From positions 37,272 to 101,271 of the forward strand of contig JAUCBJ010007487.1 of NCBI GenBank assembly GCA_032718475.1: a stretch of 64,000 nt of DNA, read 5' to 3'. Below, one piece after another: positions 47,647-60,266 of the stretch. The DNA comes from Nemertoderma westbladi. Taxonomy: Eukaryota; Xenacoelomorpha; Nemertodermatida; Nemertodermatidae. The number at the start of each line of letters is the position of its first letter. Position 1 is the first letter of the stretch. The notes beneath the pieces were generated by a model that ran no database searches, was not told where the DNA came from, and saw only the letters and a program-made list of their open reading frames with translations. The translations under genes were made by a program, and so were the position numbers.

Positions 47647-47934
47647 ATTAACTGTACAATAAGAACTCAAACTATCGAGGGTGTATTTTCCATGGAAGGG
47701 CATTTAAAATATTTGTTTTATGTTTTAGGGCCATTTCATATCTCTGTATTTCTAATTCAGGGCATATTATAAGAAAATTTTGATATCGCTCATCACTTGG
47801 GATTTAGGTGGATATTATTTATTTTATAATAAATTAAATTAAATTAAATTAATTTTTGTGGTACTAAATATCGTCTTGTGTGTTTAATGACACCCAGACG
47901 GGCAGCTTTGCGACAGTTGGACAACACTGAAAAC

Positions 47935-48122
47935 CATTGGGTGTCATGGCGCCATTTGGTCTACATAATTAGGACAATCAATTAAACCCTAATGTGGAGT
48001 CATAAGACACCTATTAGGGTTTAATTGTACTAATTAATTGATGACACCTGTCATTTACGGTCTAATTAGCCTAATTAGAAGGAGTCAGCCAGACAGTCTG
48101 GCGACAATGACACCCATAGAGT
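47935..48122. repeat. Imperfect hairpin/MITE, about 190 bp
   Basis: ATTGGGTGTCATGGCGCC on the left is inverse to GGCGACAATGACACCCAT on the right. An inner hairpin pairs ATTAAACCCTAAT with ATTAGGGTTTAAT. A third GACACCC copy at 47888 lies outside. Confidence 0.5.
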
Positions 48123-48191
48123 GATAGTGAAGGGGTGTCAGTGGGGTCCAGCTGTCACAAAGATGCCCAAACTCCTACTACTAGCGAGACA

Positions 48192-48251
48192 GGAGGGGGG
48201 GGTGGGGGGGGGGGGGGGGGGGGGGGGTGGTGGGTGGTGGTGGTGGTGGGA
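48192..48251 (+). repeat. G-rich tract, quadruplex-prone
   Basis: A 60-base stretch almost entirely G, then (GGT)n. It could fold as a G-quadruplex on the plus strand. Confidence 0.7.
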
Positions 48252-48773
48252 AACTGGACTCAAATCCCATCATGGCGAATTAATATCCCACCTCAATGTT
48301 AAATTCTAAATTTAGGGAAAAGAGCAGGTTACAGTGGAACGTTATGTTAACCAAAATAATAAACTAAACACAATAGAACAGGTTACAGTTTTATTTTGAG
48401 AGTAATCAGTTGTTATTTCCGTCGAATTTCCCCTGGAAAGGGATGCATTTTCATTGCGTCCAGTTTCACAGCACAAAAACACAAAACTGCTGACTCACAG
48501 CAAAATATTATAGATAGTCAAAACATTAAATCACTTGATACATAACATTTTGCAAACTTGGTTTATGTGTCCGCAGCTTTTATAAAGAGCTAAAAATGAA
48601 GGGCCATGCCGCGGCCCTTAACCGTGGCAAACCTACAGTAGGATATGGACATAGAGAATGTTGGCAAGTTCAATATCACTCACAGCCGGGGTCGGGTACG
48701 TTACTGAAACTCTAAGTAATAAAGTCGGTAAGGAGAATGTGGATGAGCTTATATAATGTTAATTATTACTTAC

Positions 48774-49033
48774 TGCCTGTTGGCCTTCCATTGCTTCTAT
48801 CCATTCTCTCCGGTCTTGGTAACTCAGTGCCTGAATTGTTACAGGCGGGGGTCCAGTGGTGCTACCGGTTATTTCGAAACAGAACCGTCTATCACAGTCT
48901 GTTGTTGGCATTTTTCCAATACACGAGATTACCGCCAGCTTCTGTCTCTCTGCCTTTTCAAACGGTTTGTCAATCGTAAACACTTTTGTTTTCTTATGAT
49001 ATGTACAGTACACTTTCACCCATTCTGAAGATG
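48774..49033 (-). CDS. PH-domain exon of the GRAF-like gene
   Basis: 260-bp exon, after TCTTTATTATAG and before GTAAGT on the minus strand. It begins with two bases completing a Ser codon, then SSEWVKVYCTYHKKTK, followed by DRRFCFEITG, TIQALSYQDRREWIEAMEG and QQA, ending in phase 0. The W-V-K-x-Y-C-T-Y start, the RRFCFE strand and the final helix with its conserved Trp are the PH domain of GRAF/oligophrenin proteins, which helps bind phosphoinositide membranes. It continues in phase at 22380-22569. Confidence 0.88.
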
Positions 49034-50410
49034 CTATAATAAAGATAATCCATAACTAAAGGTACATGTAGCACTGTGGTTAACATATTACTATAATTCA
49101 CAATAAAATTGTGTTTAACAAACTCACATTCTCACATGTCATTGACTACATATCTAGCGGTATTAATTGATGAAATTGGTTCGATTATATCTCTCTAATA
49201 TTGTTTATTTTAATCGTCATATAACACTTTATTTGTGTGACACTTTTTAACCAAAATTATGTTCAGTTCAGATACACAGTTTGTCACTAATAATATAAAT
49301 TGAACGAAATCTATTAGAATCGGAAATGAAATCACCAACCATAAAAACCTCCAAGAAATCTCGATTTATTATATTAGACCCTTGAGGGTCGGTGGGGATG
49401 GACGTACAGATGGATGGATGGATGGGCCTACAGCTGAAGGATATGTACCAATTTAATTCGATTTTCCGCCCGTTCCTGATTATATTCTACATTTCAACTT
49501 TAAGTTAACTTGTAAAAAACTTGTAAAAATGCTGTGATGGAGGTCTTGACAGATATATATAGATTGTTTAGATATCTAAGTTCAGATGCGAACTCTATCC
49601 CGCCGTTCCGCCCATGTGAAAAATACAAGGATTTCACTTTTCGGTCGACATTTTTAGTGGAATTTTATATATGAAGATTTTTTATTTTTATAAATTTATC
49701 TTTATTAAGTGTTTTATATCGCTTATTTCTGTCTCATAAACTGTACAGATACTAAATCGTTTATTGTTTTGGTTAAATTTAGCCCTTCTGTAACCTGTGG
49801 TTTTGGTGAAAACCTGGTATTCTTCACATGGGGGTAACTGCAATGTGAAATATAACGGCGGAAAGTCTGATATTCTTCAAAAGGGGCCCGCGGATCTCCC
49901 GGTTTATATGGCTTCCGACATCAGGACTATCAAATTCTGCCCCTAATGTTTCAATTCTGCCCCCTTGTCCCATGAATTCGATGTGGCAGACCTACTGTAA
50001 TAACTGAGACAATATAGATTTTTCTATAACTAAGGTCACAATAAATAATTATTACTTATATGTAAATCTAATACTTTTTCACTCGTCCCCATTGAATTCT
50101 TCGTTTTGCTCGTCCTGTTTTGTCTTAAAATATTTGAAATATATTAGCCTGAATTCATTATTTATGAAATTATAAATATATCTGGTTTCAGGCATTGGTT
50201 AGAAGTTTCTGTAATCATTTGAATACATGAATTTGATTACAACATGAATTGTTGCTATACTAAATTGACATGTTGCTATGCAAAACAGAAAATTACATTA
50301 ACAAAAACATCACAAAATGACGTCACTTTTACGGGTTATGATGTAGGGCCTAATGTATATTAGATGATCTATATTTAATACAATTATCACTATAACTTTT
50401 ATTAACTTAC
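49034..50410. other. Intron sequence, nothing recognised
   Basis: No coding frame that I can support. A (GATG)n patch lies near 49410-49425. Confidence 0.45.
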
Positions 50411-50648
50411 ATTGCTTGTCAACATAATAAAGGTAACCCTCGTGCAATGGTTTCAACTTTAATTTACTTCCCTCTCTAGCTAATACCCTGGCAATTAACT
50501 GTATTTCTCCATCTTTAGTGATATGGTATTTGTCTCTGGACGCCTTAATTTTATTCTGAAGATCTTCGATTAATTGATTCCGTTTGTCAATAACTTTTAA
50601 GGCGTCTATGTAGACGGATTGCCACCTCAGTATAATCCGGTTGATGAT
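50411..50648 (-). CDS. BAR C-terminus / BAR-PH linker exon of the GRAF-like gene
   Basis: 238-bp exon, after TTTCTCAATAG and before GTAAGT on the minus strand, starting in phase 0. It encodes 79 residues: helical IINRIILRWQSVYIDALKVI, then DKRNQLIEDLQNKIKASRDKY, and the PH start HEGYLYYVDKQ. The position and length between the FVDM of the previous exon and the PH strand fit the last BAR helix and linker of the family with no missing segment. Ends after one base of the Ser codon completed in the PH exon. Primary-sequence similarity of the helix itself is modest. Confidence 0.78.
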
Positions 50649-52305
50649 CTATTGAGAAATATTGTAGGTTATGATAAAATATTGCAGGATTGACTTAATA
50701 TTGTGGGTTCGGTCGATTTAAGATGATGCACCTGTACCTTATTGGTTTCAACTACACCCCAATTACGAAAAACAATAATTGCTTCGGCAATTGGCAACTT
50801 ATTTTTTTTTCATAAATATAATTTTTCAGATTGCCCGTATAGCTATCATTTCATGGGCACTGATCAATAATATCAATATTATTTTGTACTTATTAATTTC
50901 GCAATTTCAACAGTTAACCTTGGGCGAATCCTACGAAATTCTTTGAGGAATGAATAATACAGTATAAGAAGCGGATACCACCTTATTTACTTGACTTTTA
51001 GAGGTTAAATTTATATCAAATTCAACTCGAAGATTTCGTTGATGTAAAAAATGATGAATAACATCAGTACGAACTATAATATTTATATCAAAGAGTTGGT
51101 TTAACCTGGTTCTAGAACCTGCGCAGTAGTTTCATCTTTGAAGTATTTATCTCAAGTTTATTTACCTTCATCCAGCTCATGATGTGTTCCAGGCCACATC
51201 AAGTATCGGGCCTGCTATTTCTATTGAATTCAAATTATGGGATTAACTTGAAGTTTTACTACCGCGTTAAGGCTTTTGTAGGTTTACAGTAGTTACTTAT
51301 CATCGATTAATGTCTATCAACTATGGAACTACTGTACATGCACAATGTATATGTATATGTATATGTAGTAGGTAGGCCTATTTTGTAAATATTCTTCAAT
51401 TTATATGTAACTACTGTAATAGTGTTAATCCTAATGATGGGCCAATTTGTGAAGACTTATTCGATGATACGTAACTAAACCTACAATTTTATGCAGGAAA
51501 ACTCCAGCGTTAAACCAATAATCTGAATTTAATAATGGCTGCCCGTAAAGTCGGCATGTCGCAGACTGAATGCTACTTCTATTGTGTTTATGCTTGTGTG
51601 TCGTCCGAAACAATTATTAGAAAAATTCTTAGATGAGATTCAATTTGCCAGTGGCGAGGATTAGTAGTATTAATAACAAATGAAACCCTGAGTAACACCC
51701 CATAGTATATGCACATTCTCTTAGAATAATATTTACATTTTTATAAATACTTTGTAAGAACAATCACTTAGATAGGATTTGATCTCACTCCACGAATACA
51801 ACAAACAAAATCTAAGAGGTGTCGAAGGATAGCAATGGCCATTGTATCCAATTCTCCCGGCACCACTTATCCTTTGCCATTAAGAAGATACTGTATTTAT
51901 CTTTATGTCGCCGCATTTGATTGTCTTCCACCTTCTCTATAATCTATTAATGCAATGTTTCCTAGGTTTTCGATTCCTGGTTTTTAAGAACTGCTTCCTG
52001 ACTGAACTTGGTGTGACTCATTCTCTATTTACATATTTACTATGTTGGTTTTGTGTCTAAACATGAAACTTCCTCAGTATATCCATCAGGATCGAGTCAA
52101 GTTCACAATGCTTTTATGGCATTTCTCGAAAAATTTTGGTTAAACTCATTAAACCATTACTGCCAAACAGATTCCTCATATTGGCAATCTTGTCATTAAA
52201 AAATGCAAATTACAGTATTAGCTAACATCTGTTGATAATCTTGTACTGAAAGGTAGAATCTCAACTTTCTATCTGGATATAAGTTCCTTTTATTTCCACC
52301 TCTGA
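50649..52305. other. Intron sequence, nothing recognised
   Basis: A TATATG microsatellite lies near 51345-51367. No coding frame that I can support. Confidence 0.45.
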
Positions 52306-52500
52306 CTAGGTCCATTGACTGATCGTTAAGCGATTTTGATGCTTTTCCTCAAATAATCTCCTGTGACAACGTCGTTCCAGCCTCATTTTAGATTTATATA
52401 TCAACCTTAATTCTGTATTTCGATCACTTCGCATTTTTCTTTCAACTTTTAGACATTTTACAATTTTAAGAGAAAAACATTCAGCGGCAAACCACACAAC
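52306..52500 (-). pseudogene. Possible LINE ORF2 fragment (between endonuclease and RT)
   Basis: Minus strand reads VVWFAAECFSLKIVK, then a Lys/Arg-rich helical stretch with LERRCHRRLFEEKHQ. A W-F-x-x-E-C-x-x-L-K start followed by a basic helix is common in the endonuclease-RT linker of animal LINEs. No flanking conserved motif confirms it. Confidence 0.4.
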
Positions 52501-52941
52501 TGAAGTTGATGTTTTTTATAATCATAAAATCTGCTGAGGTACTTATTGCCTTTTTACTATAACCTATTGACAACCGCCTACTCTACAACACCACTGATAC
52601 AGGAAGAGGGCCTGGACTACTAAAATAGATAGAGAGAAAAAAAAGATAGATGATTCAATCTGCTGGGATGGCCCAGTCTTTAATTCGGACATTTATATAC
52701 AAACTATAAACCTCTGAATTGCAGACTTACAGCATTGCATTACCGGTTTTGTATAGTATCTATTACTCTAGCCACGTTTATTCTGGTATTGTCCAATGGC
52801 TTTGACGCTTTGTGAGTATTCATATAGGCAAAAGAAGTCACTATATTATTTTCTCATTTAAGTACTGTAGAACCAATTAAATATTAAATGGACCTCAGGT
52901 ATCCGAATTAACCAGAGATAATCAAGAAAGTGCCAACTAAC

Positions 52942-53112
52942 CATGTCAACAAATTCATATTTTCTAGTTTGTTCGGCCTTTTCTAACTGGAATATATACT
53001 TGAAGGAAGATTTGTGGAACTCTTCCCTTTCCACGTCCATTTCCTTGTCAATATCCTCAAATTTCAACGCATCGGTGTTGCTCTCAGTCTTATTGAGGTA
53101 TTCATTCTGACG
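52942..53112 (-). CDS. BAR-domain exon of the GRAF-like gene
   Basis: 171-bp exon (57 codons, phase 0 at both ends), after TTGTTTCAG and before GTTAGT on the minus strand. It encodes RQNEYLNKTE, a charged loop, and the helix DVEREEFHKSSFKYIFQLEK, ending RKYEFVDM. The pattern of an F-x-x-S-x-x-Y-x-F-x-x-x followed by a (K/R)-x-x-E-F-V block is that of the third BAR helix in GRAF proteins. The preceding exon was not found between 53113 and 59017 and may lie beyond the right edge. Confidence 0.78.
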
Positions 53113-56082
53113 CTGAAACAAGTACAAAGTTATGTTTATTATTTCCAATAGTTTGAAAAAGCATGAGTAGGGCCTACAAAGTATATGCATCAAATCTGAG
53201 CCATCACATGATCATATATATGATAAGATTGATTGTGTTTCCTGCTGTCACTTTGACAATATTGTGGTACAGCACCTGTCTATGTCATTTTCTTGTCTTT
53301 AGTATCAGGTATAGAGACTCAAATTCAAGTAATGGACTTTTAAGCCCAGTTGACAGATACAACTCGCAGCAACAGCGATTGTGGCTTAACGTTGTCACAT
53401 TTTGAACGCATTTTAACATGTGATCCGCATGGATAGAAACGACTACTCAGAAAGGCAATGTCTAAGGTTTAGCATATTTAACAGATTCAAAACACAGGTT
53501 TTACTTTCAAATATTCGACCCCCTGGCGGCAGACTGCAGAGCTGCAAATTCCCATATGCAATTTTTACAAACCTTTGACAGACTAGACTACCTGTATACC
53601 AAGGTTTGGTTACATTTCATTGTAGATTGATGGAGATATTGATAGATGATAGAGATGATGATGATGATGATTATTCATAGAGATGGATTGATAGGATTAT
53701 TAATTTGATTAATGGCTCCCCTATGATAAGAATCACCGTAATTCATGGCTCACCTTCCATATAATCTACTACAATATCTTATACTTCATTACTGCACTGT
53801 ATCATAAACCATGTCACGCACCCATGTGGTATAATGTACGTCCATTGATTTTTCTACTCACTATTGCCTACATTCTGATTTTTAATTTAATTTAATTCGG
53901 TCTTAGCCGACAATATAAAAGAGAATTGCACAGTAAATGTTATAACGTTTGGCAAATTAAGTAAAAACGATAATTAGGACAATTAACGTGGTTAAAAAAG
54001 AGACAAAATTCAAAATATCATATATCGAATGTCTCATTAAAATCTTCATAGCGGTAGTTATATACGGTTCACTAGATCAAGTATTGCCGGATACATGTTT
54101 ATGTCGAAAGATAATGCCCTGTTGTCATAGCAATATTAAAATAAACATAAATAACCAAAGTAAGATTATACAAACTAAAACGTGCATGTCTTCAAAATGG
54201 GCCATTTAAGGGTCATAAATTATTCCCTATTATACATGCAAAATTATTAAATAGCTGTAGGAAGGCACATTGTATGTGTTGTTAACTTGTATTTACGGGA
54301 AGAAGAGATAGAAATAAAATTGAAGTATAGAATAGGGAATAAAACTGAAGTGAGCGGTGGACATGGACTGGCTGGACAATGGACATATTATTACCGGAAG
54401 GGAAGTGTAACTAAATGTTAAAGTAGTCTAGCAAGCGTTGGTGTCATGCATCAAAAGGACTCCGTTCGGTGTGAGACAGTATCTAATGAATGTTATGTCA
54501 GAAGTTTGTTCAAACGTTAGAACCGGCATATTAATTCTATTAAAAATATTCGTGTAATTATATTTGTAGTTGCATATATGCATATATGCATATATGCGTC
54601 CTTGTTGTAAACAGTGGCGAGCCGTGGTATGATCCTTTACCGAGTTGGGTAGCGACACGTATGGTGTGAGGTAAGGTCGTGTTGGGACACCTGAGGGATC
54701 TCAGCATAGTTCCTAAGCAAGCTTTGTAGGATTCATAAACTAGCGGGCGGGTTGCGAAGAGGTTATAGAGGATATATCATTGGACACGTATATTCCGACA
54801 CGTTCGTGGGGCCTTCGCGCAGCACGAGGCCCAGTTATGAGATACAAATTAATATCGAGCGACTGTATCACAAAATCAGTATTTAACTTTATAAATTAGT
54901 AAAATTTAGAAATTTAACCACACCACCAATCAATCAAAAAAAGAGGGACAGTACGTGTTCAGCCCTTTAAATCTGCACCCCCACCCCACCCCACCCCCCC
55001 CCCCCCCCGCCCCCGACCCTTCCCACCCACCAATACATAACCGCGACATCTACCACCCACGGAAGGTAGCACAAACTTATTTCCAATCGCACGTTCAATA
55101 TGCGAAGCCAGGTGGTTTATAGGAATATAATCTACGCAGTACTAAATACAGTCGATGCAGTAATGAATGATATTCAAATAATTTATTTAATATACTGTTA
55201 ATGCCTCTGAAAACTTAGACAATTATAAAACACAGAAATCCCATCAAAAAATAATAAGCATAATATTTTGAGAAATAAACAATTTTGGATATAAGCCTTC
55301 TGCAGTGGTAATCTTATTGACTGACAATCATTAAATGAGATCTGTCTATTACCTGAGACTAAAGAACACAGACTCTATAGTGTAATAGGAGGTAGGGAAT
55401 GCAGGTTTCAATCTCGTTAGGTCTAGCTGGCAGCCGTGTGGCTAGTTACATACAACCAACCCCCCTCCACTGGCATTCCCAGCAACTGGCTCCCTTACAC
55501 ACACATCCCCCATCTATTTACCAGCCAACTTGCAAGTTGGCCAATAAATGATCAGAATTTAATGAGAATCAATTTTTTATGCCGTTTTAATTACTTTAGA
55601 TCAATTAAAGACACAATTATTAAAGCAAATCACTTGAACTAATTAAAAACTATAATAGAATGGCGTATGTGGATTACATCTGTATAATTTTTAATTATAA
55701 TTATTTAAATCTTATACTGTAAAACAATTAATTTCCTTTAAAAGGCAGGTTGAAAATGGTGTTTTCACCGTAATCAACTTAATTAACTAATTAACTGCTA
55801 TTATCTTAGCTTCTCGAAGGCCACACGGAAATTCTACTTCACGCCCCACATGCAGGATCCTTCGCAATTGACTCCTATAGTGCCGTTCAACTCGAGTACT
55901 TTCTGACTGGCTGAGTTGACCATAGGATAGTGTGAACTTGGATAGGAGGGACGACATTGCATATGCCCTCCAAAGCAGTGCAACTGTGGAAACTGAGTAA
56001 TACTTGGTTGTCCAACCATTCCTCATGAACCTACTAGTTAAAGTGGCTATGAATTATGAATTATGTCGTTGGAAGGGATCTA
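53113..56082. other. Upstream intron sequence with simple repeats
   Basis: (GAT)n near 53655-53672, (CATATATG)n near 54572-54598, and a C-rich tract at about 54978-55015. No exon or gene that I can support. Confidence 0.45.
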
Positions 56083-57338
56083 GGACACTTCCCCCCCGGA
56101 CACTTCCCCCCCGGACACTTCCCCCCCGCCCAAGTAGGACACTTCCCCCCCGGACACTTCCCCCCCGGACACTTGCCCCCCGGACACTTCCCCCCCAGTT
56201 AAAGTGTTAAAATTAATCTGGGTGCATCAAAGCAATAAACAAAAGTTAAAGATGGTTACAGGACAAGTTGTATCTAGACAAGTTTTTTCAAAATTATAAA
56301 AGAAACATTTTTATAGTCAAATTTTGTTTGTTTTTCTTTTAATTCCTTTAATTCTTTTAATTTCTTTTAATTGGGGGCTGCCGCCCCCAAACCCCCGCTT
56401 CTTTTGTTGGGGGCTACCGCCCCCAAACCCCCGCTTCTTTTCTTGGGGGCTGCCGCCCCCAAACCCCCGCTTCTTTTCTTGGGGGCTGCCGCCCCCAAAC
56501 CCCCGCTTCTTTTCTTGGAGGTTATCGCCCCCAGACCCCGGCATTTCCCTGAGTGCCCGTGGTGAAAGACTTAAGACCATTTTGAAATAATTAATTCATG
56601 TTTGTATCATCAGATAATAAATTGACTAAGCCTAAAGTAGGAGCTGTATTGAATGTTAACCAATTTAATATATAAATTACTACAATATTATATAATTCAA
56701 CAAAATCCTATTAAAAATATTGCAAGTAACCAGGAAATTTAATATGTAGTGTGTATAATATCTATATAGTATGTATAGTAGTAATATGTATATCAATATG
56801 TAATGCTGAACACAGAATACAGGTCGACGCATGTCGATTTTACCCTGGAGAGGTATAATTTTGATTGCAACAATAATATTCATCCCCATCTGCTACAATT
56901 TGAAGAAGACTATTACATAATAATACCTATAATTAAAACAATTAATTATTATAATTCTATAGTTAATAAAAACAGTATATCATTCCGGGGATGGAATTTA
57001 TAGGTCATCTAATATAATTAATTGTTTAAAGATTAGCAAACAATACGATGTAATTGCATTGATAAAACCCATAAATAAAACTTGGATATAAAATGTAAAA
57101 TCGGGATGCAAAAGATCACTTTCTGAGCTACGAAAGGAAAATTGGATACAACTTATCTGGATACAAGCGGTCCGTTTACCTTACAAAATGAAAAATAAGA
57201 ATCTGCGAAGTTAAGAACAGTCGGGGGGGAAGTGTCCGCGGGGGGGAAGTGTCTGGGGGGGAAGTGTCCGGGGGGGAAGTGTCCTACTTGAGCGGGGGGG
57301 AACTGTCCGGGGGGGAAGTGTCCGGGGGGGAAGTGTCC
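56083..57338. mobile_element. Small foldback-like element with 15-bp C-tract repeats
   Basis: Left arm (56083-56200): tandem copies of GGACACTTCCCCCCC. Right arm (about 57222-57338): the same unit inverted. Both arms carry the same interruption, CCGCCCAAGTAGGACAC or its inverse at the mirrored place (one mismatch), so the arms are true inverted copies. The 1-kb interior has no transposase. The outer domain made of short tandem subrepeats resembles sea urchin TU foldback elements. Confidence 0.7.
56371..56524. repeat. 36-bp G/C-rich tandem repeat
   Basis: Four copies of GGGGGCTGCCGCCCCCAAAC plus CCCCGCTTCTTTTCTT. Each holds a GGGGGC...GCCCCC hairpin. Located inside the foldback-like element. 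Confidence 0.85.
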
Positions 57339-58637
57339 GAACACCGTTGGAAGTGTTGTTAAGTGCACTGATAGAAACCCCGAGAAAGGTTATGTTGAGA
57401 GACAATCTATGTAGTCGATTGTTGATATTTAACATCATGATAGGGTAATTATTTCTATACATTATTACACGATTGAATATTATTTTATATATCCGTTGCC
57501 TAATATTGCATTCCCCTTATCATCCTTTATTGAATTTCACCCAATTCCATTCTGAGCTAGAAACATTGCAAAATACATTGACACAGATCTCCTGCCATCG
57601 GTGAAAGATAGTAAACCCGGCCATCAAGTTTCCCACAATGGGCAACTAACTATACCTTGGTATGCTGCCTGTTATCTCTTCTACCTGCCGTTTCAAAATT
57701 GCCAAAGATGAAGAAGCAGAGGATTTCCCTCTGCAAAGAGTGGCTGATGGGTTAGATCAACTGTGATCTCTATGACAATTTGTATTTATCTCTGCCATTG
57801 TTGGGCACTTCAATGTCTGAATGTCTCTTTATCATTTTTCTCATTTCGCGTTTACTTTGGTGCTCATGCCCATGCTCACATGTCAACCAAAATTAAAGAT
57901 GATGGAAACATTTCGTTCTTGCTAATAATGAATTACTTTCATCTGGCACCCAGTTTAGGAAGAATCTCGGTTTAATTTTTTCTGGTGTCTGTACGAAGCG
58001 GCTCGGTATATATATTCCCAAACGGCTCAGTGTTGGTGAAATAACCGGACATGATTATTTCAGTTGGCATTCGGGCAAGCTGGAACCGCTACCTGGCTGC
58101 TACTTAGCGATAACACTTAGACTATGTTTGATCCTAATGTCTAGTGGTCTGGTGTTTACAGTGTATTTTACTACTGGAATTTTACAAAGTCGTTAACTGC
58201 TATCCTTTAAATGTCTGTAAAAGGAACGTGTAAGGGACGTTACATTGGCAAGATCGTCTAACCAAAACAATAAACGTTAGGCCATCATTTTTAATTGATG
58301 GAAATTAGCAGGTTTCAGAGAGAGGCTTTTCAAACCAAAACAATAAACACACGGGCCATCTTTGCCAATTGAGGGAAATGAGTAGGTTACAGAAGCAGGC
58401 TTTTCTAACCAAATGGAAAAGATATCTCAGGTAATATCTCAGCGAGATATCATAGGTCTTCCAGATCCTGGAGAGATTGCGGATGGCATACCGATACCAG
58501 GTTTCCCTTTGATTATTCGGAGATCTTAACCAGACCTACGAACCCTTGATCCAAGGTAGCAGAATTCATTCATCCACATGACTTACCATTGAATGTTATC
58601 ATGATCGATTTCTGATCATATTATATTCATATGATAT
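57339..58637. other. Intergenic/intron sequence
   Basis: No gene that I can support. Two direct copies of a CAAAACAATAAAC / GCCATC segment lie at 58260-58360. Confidence 0.4.
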
Positions 58638-58640
58638 TCA

Positions 58641-58850
58641 TATGATATTCCACCACAATAGTGAAGAGGGAAGAGAATCCCGGAGAACCTTTAACGGCTC
58701 TGTGTCTCTAACAGTAGTGGTGGATACAAAGGTCGTGTAATCGTGATGAACTGATCTGATTGCATTAAGGATCTCACCTGGAATTCCATTTGCCTGAGAA
58801 ATTTGGTACATGCGTGGGCGTGACACAGAATAGAAGGCCACAAATATGAC
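58641..58850 (-). pseudogene. Non-LTR reverse transcriptase fragment
   Basis: Minus strand reads AFYSVSRPRMYQISQANGIP, then GEILNAIRSVHHDYTTFVST and a VLRDSLPSS block. This is RT motif A (the catalytic Asp of the usual F-D-S is replaced by Tyr), the G-I-P-x-x-I-x-x-A-I helix and a damaged Q-G-D-x-L-x-P block. Clearly a dead remnant. Confidence 0.6.
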
Positions 58851-59017
58851 GGCAAAGTGTCTGTCTTTCTTTTGAAGATGAATTGGAGTTGAGCTGTTAA
58901 TGCAACTGTAATTAAAGGTGTAATATTATGGTTTTGTTCAGAAATGGAAATAATGAGAAAGCCCTGGTTCAACCCCCTGTGACGCGTTTTCTTATTTTTT
59001 CCTTTTCTGAACAAAAC

Positions 59018-60266
59018 TGTAAAAGCCTTTGCTGAATTGCCCCGTTATTTTTATTATCTTTTACATTAAAATACTCTGTAGTTGATTTAATAAGTGTAAG
59101 AGACCGTATTATTGCTGTATCGGTGTTTTTAGAGGATCTAAGACCTATTTCCTCCGTATGTGTACTGTGAAAGGCATATTTTATGATTCTATGGCAATTC
59201 GTGACGCAAAAGGGTGATAGCTACTCTTGAACAGTAGTTACTATGACTACGGTTAACAGCTGACATTCATACGTGTTGATTTCCTTTGTTCTACGGTGTC
59301 TCTCAGTTCAGTCAGCCAATGAGAGCGTTTTTGTGGCTCCTTGTACAGAAAATTTCCGAGAAATGACGCAATGCCTATGTGCAGTGTTTACATTCAGTCC
59401 TGAGCCAAAGAAAGAACGGCTTGGAAGTATTTTGTGCTTTACTGTTTTTTAGTCGTACACTAGTAGGTTTAATTATAAAGGGCATATATCCTTTAACATA
59501 CCTAACGACTACCTGACTCATGGAATCACTGCTAACTGATCATACATACTGACTGCTGAAACATTGCAAACTCATAACAATCAGAGTTCAGTTGTTGTTT
59601 TATACTGCTATTTACTGTCAGTTCTTCATAATATGGTTGATGAATTATTATATTGGAATAACGAGAAATAACTCCGAAACCCAATATTCTTGATATACCG
59701 AAGGTAAGAGAGAAAGGTTACAGATAAACGATTGTGACTTATGTTAAAGTGGTTTGAAGTGAATCTAATGTTATTTGATAGACCCTACATGAGTCAGTCT
59801 GTGTTCCTTTTATATGTGACTAAAATCAGTGAAGATCGGCAGATTAGTGTGCAGTATTGTGCAGCATTGTGTATGAGTGAGTCTGTTAAAGAAGCATTCC
59901 TAAAGAATGCGCCATATATGTGAATTATAATTGAGCCATATCGTTGTGAGTAGTTTAAGTCATAACTCTGTTTATGTAGATAAAGCGCCACGTCCTAAAG
60001 GAAATGTTAATATTACCGAAGGTGAATAATATTGTCAGAGATTATATAATACTGTCAGTCGAATAATACATTAGGCTTACATAGCAATAAAATTAAACCG
60101 TCGAACCCAATCTCCCGGGAATATCCAGCGGGTGAATGGTCGCGCACGGATTGGTTTCGACTAGTGTAGTGAATCAAATACTTGTCATAGGCTAAAAAGC
60201 GATTTAATATCTAGAAGACATCTTAATTTGGCGGGTTAAACTGCCAAAGGTCTGAAAGCGCGAACA
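59018..60266 (+). repeat. 5' LTR of BEL copy 2
   Basis: Begins TGTAAAAGCC and ends GCGCGAACA. U3 resembles the 3' LTR of copy 1; the downstream part resembles the 5' LTR of copy 1. Confidence 0.85.

Larger units (their letters stand above)
489..53112 (-). other. Split host gene: GRAF/oligophrenin-like BAR-PH-RhoGAP protein (partial)
   Basis: Gene-level entry. Five minus-strand exons at 52942-53112, 50411-50648, 48774-49033, 22380-22569 and 489-635 join with consistent codon phases and give a continuous peptide of about 335 residues covering the C-terminal BAR helices, a PH domain and the N-terminal half of a RhoGAP domain. Proteins of this family bind curved membranes through BAR-PH and stimulate GTP hydrolysis by Rho GTPases (RhoA, Cdc42). 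The first exons (BAR N-terminus, start codon) and the later ones (rest of RhoGAP, linker, SH3 if present) were not found and should lie beyond the right and left edges. Introns measured here are about 2.3, 1.4, 26.2 and 21.7 kb; the two largest carry nearly all mobile DNA of the window. I cannot choose between ARHGAP26/10/42 and OPHN1 orthology. Confidence 0.82.

Noticed and set aside
51166-51212. Possible extra minus-strand exon (AG before, GTAAAT after)
   Set aside because: Its length of about 46 bases would break the phase between flanking exons, which already join without a gap.
57560-57750. Minus-strand coding-like stretch (KRQVEEITGSIP, VAHCGKLDGRVYYLSP)
   Set aside because: Two short pieces in different frames with stops; no family recognised, perhaps a decayed transposon.
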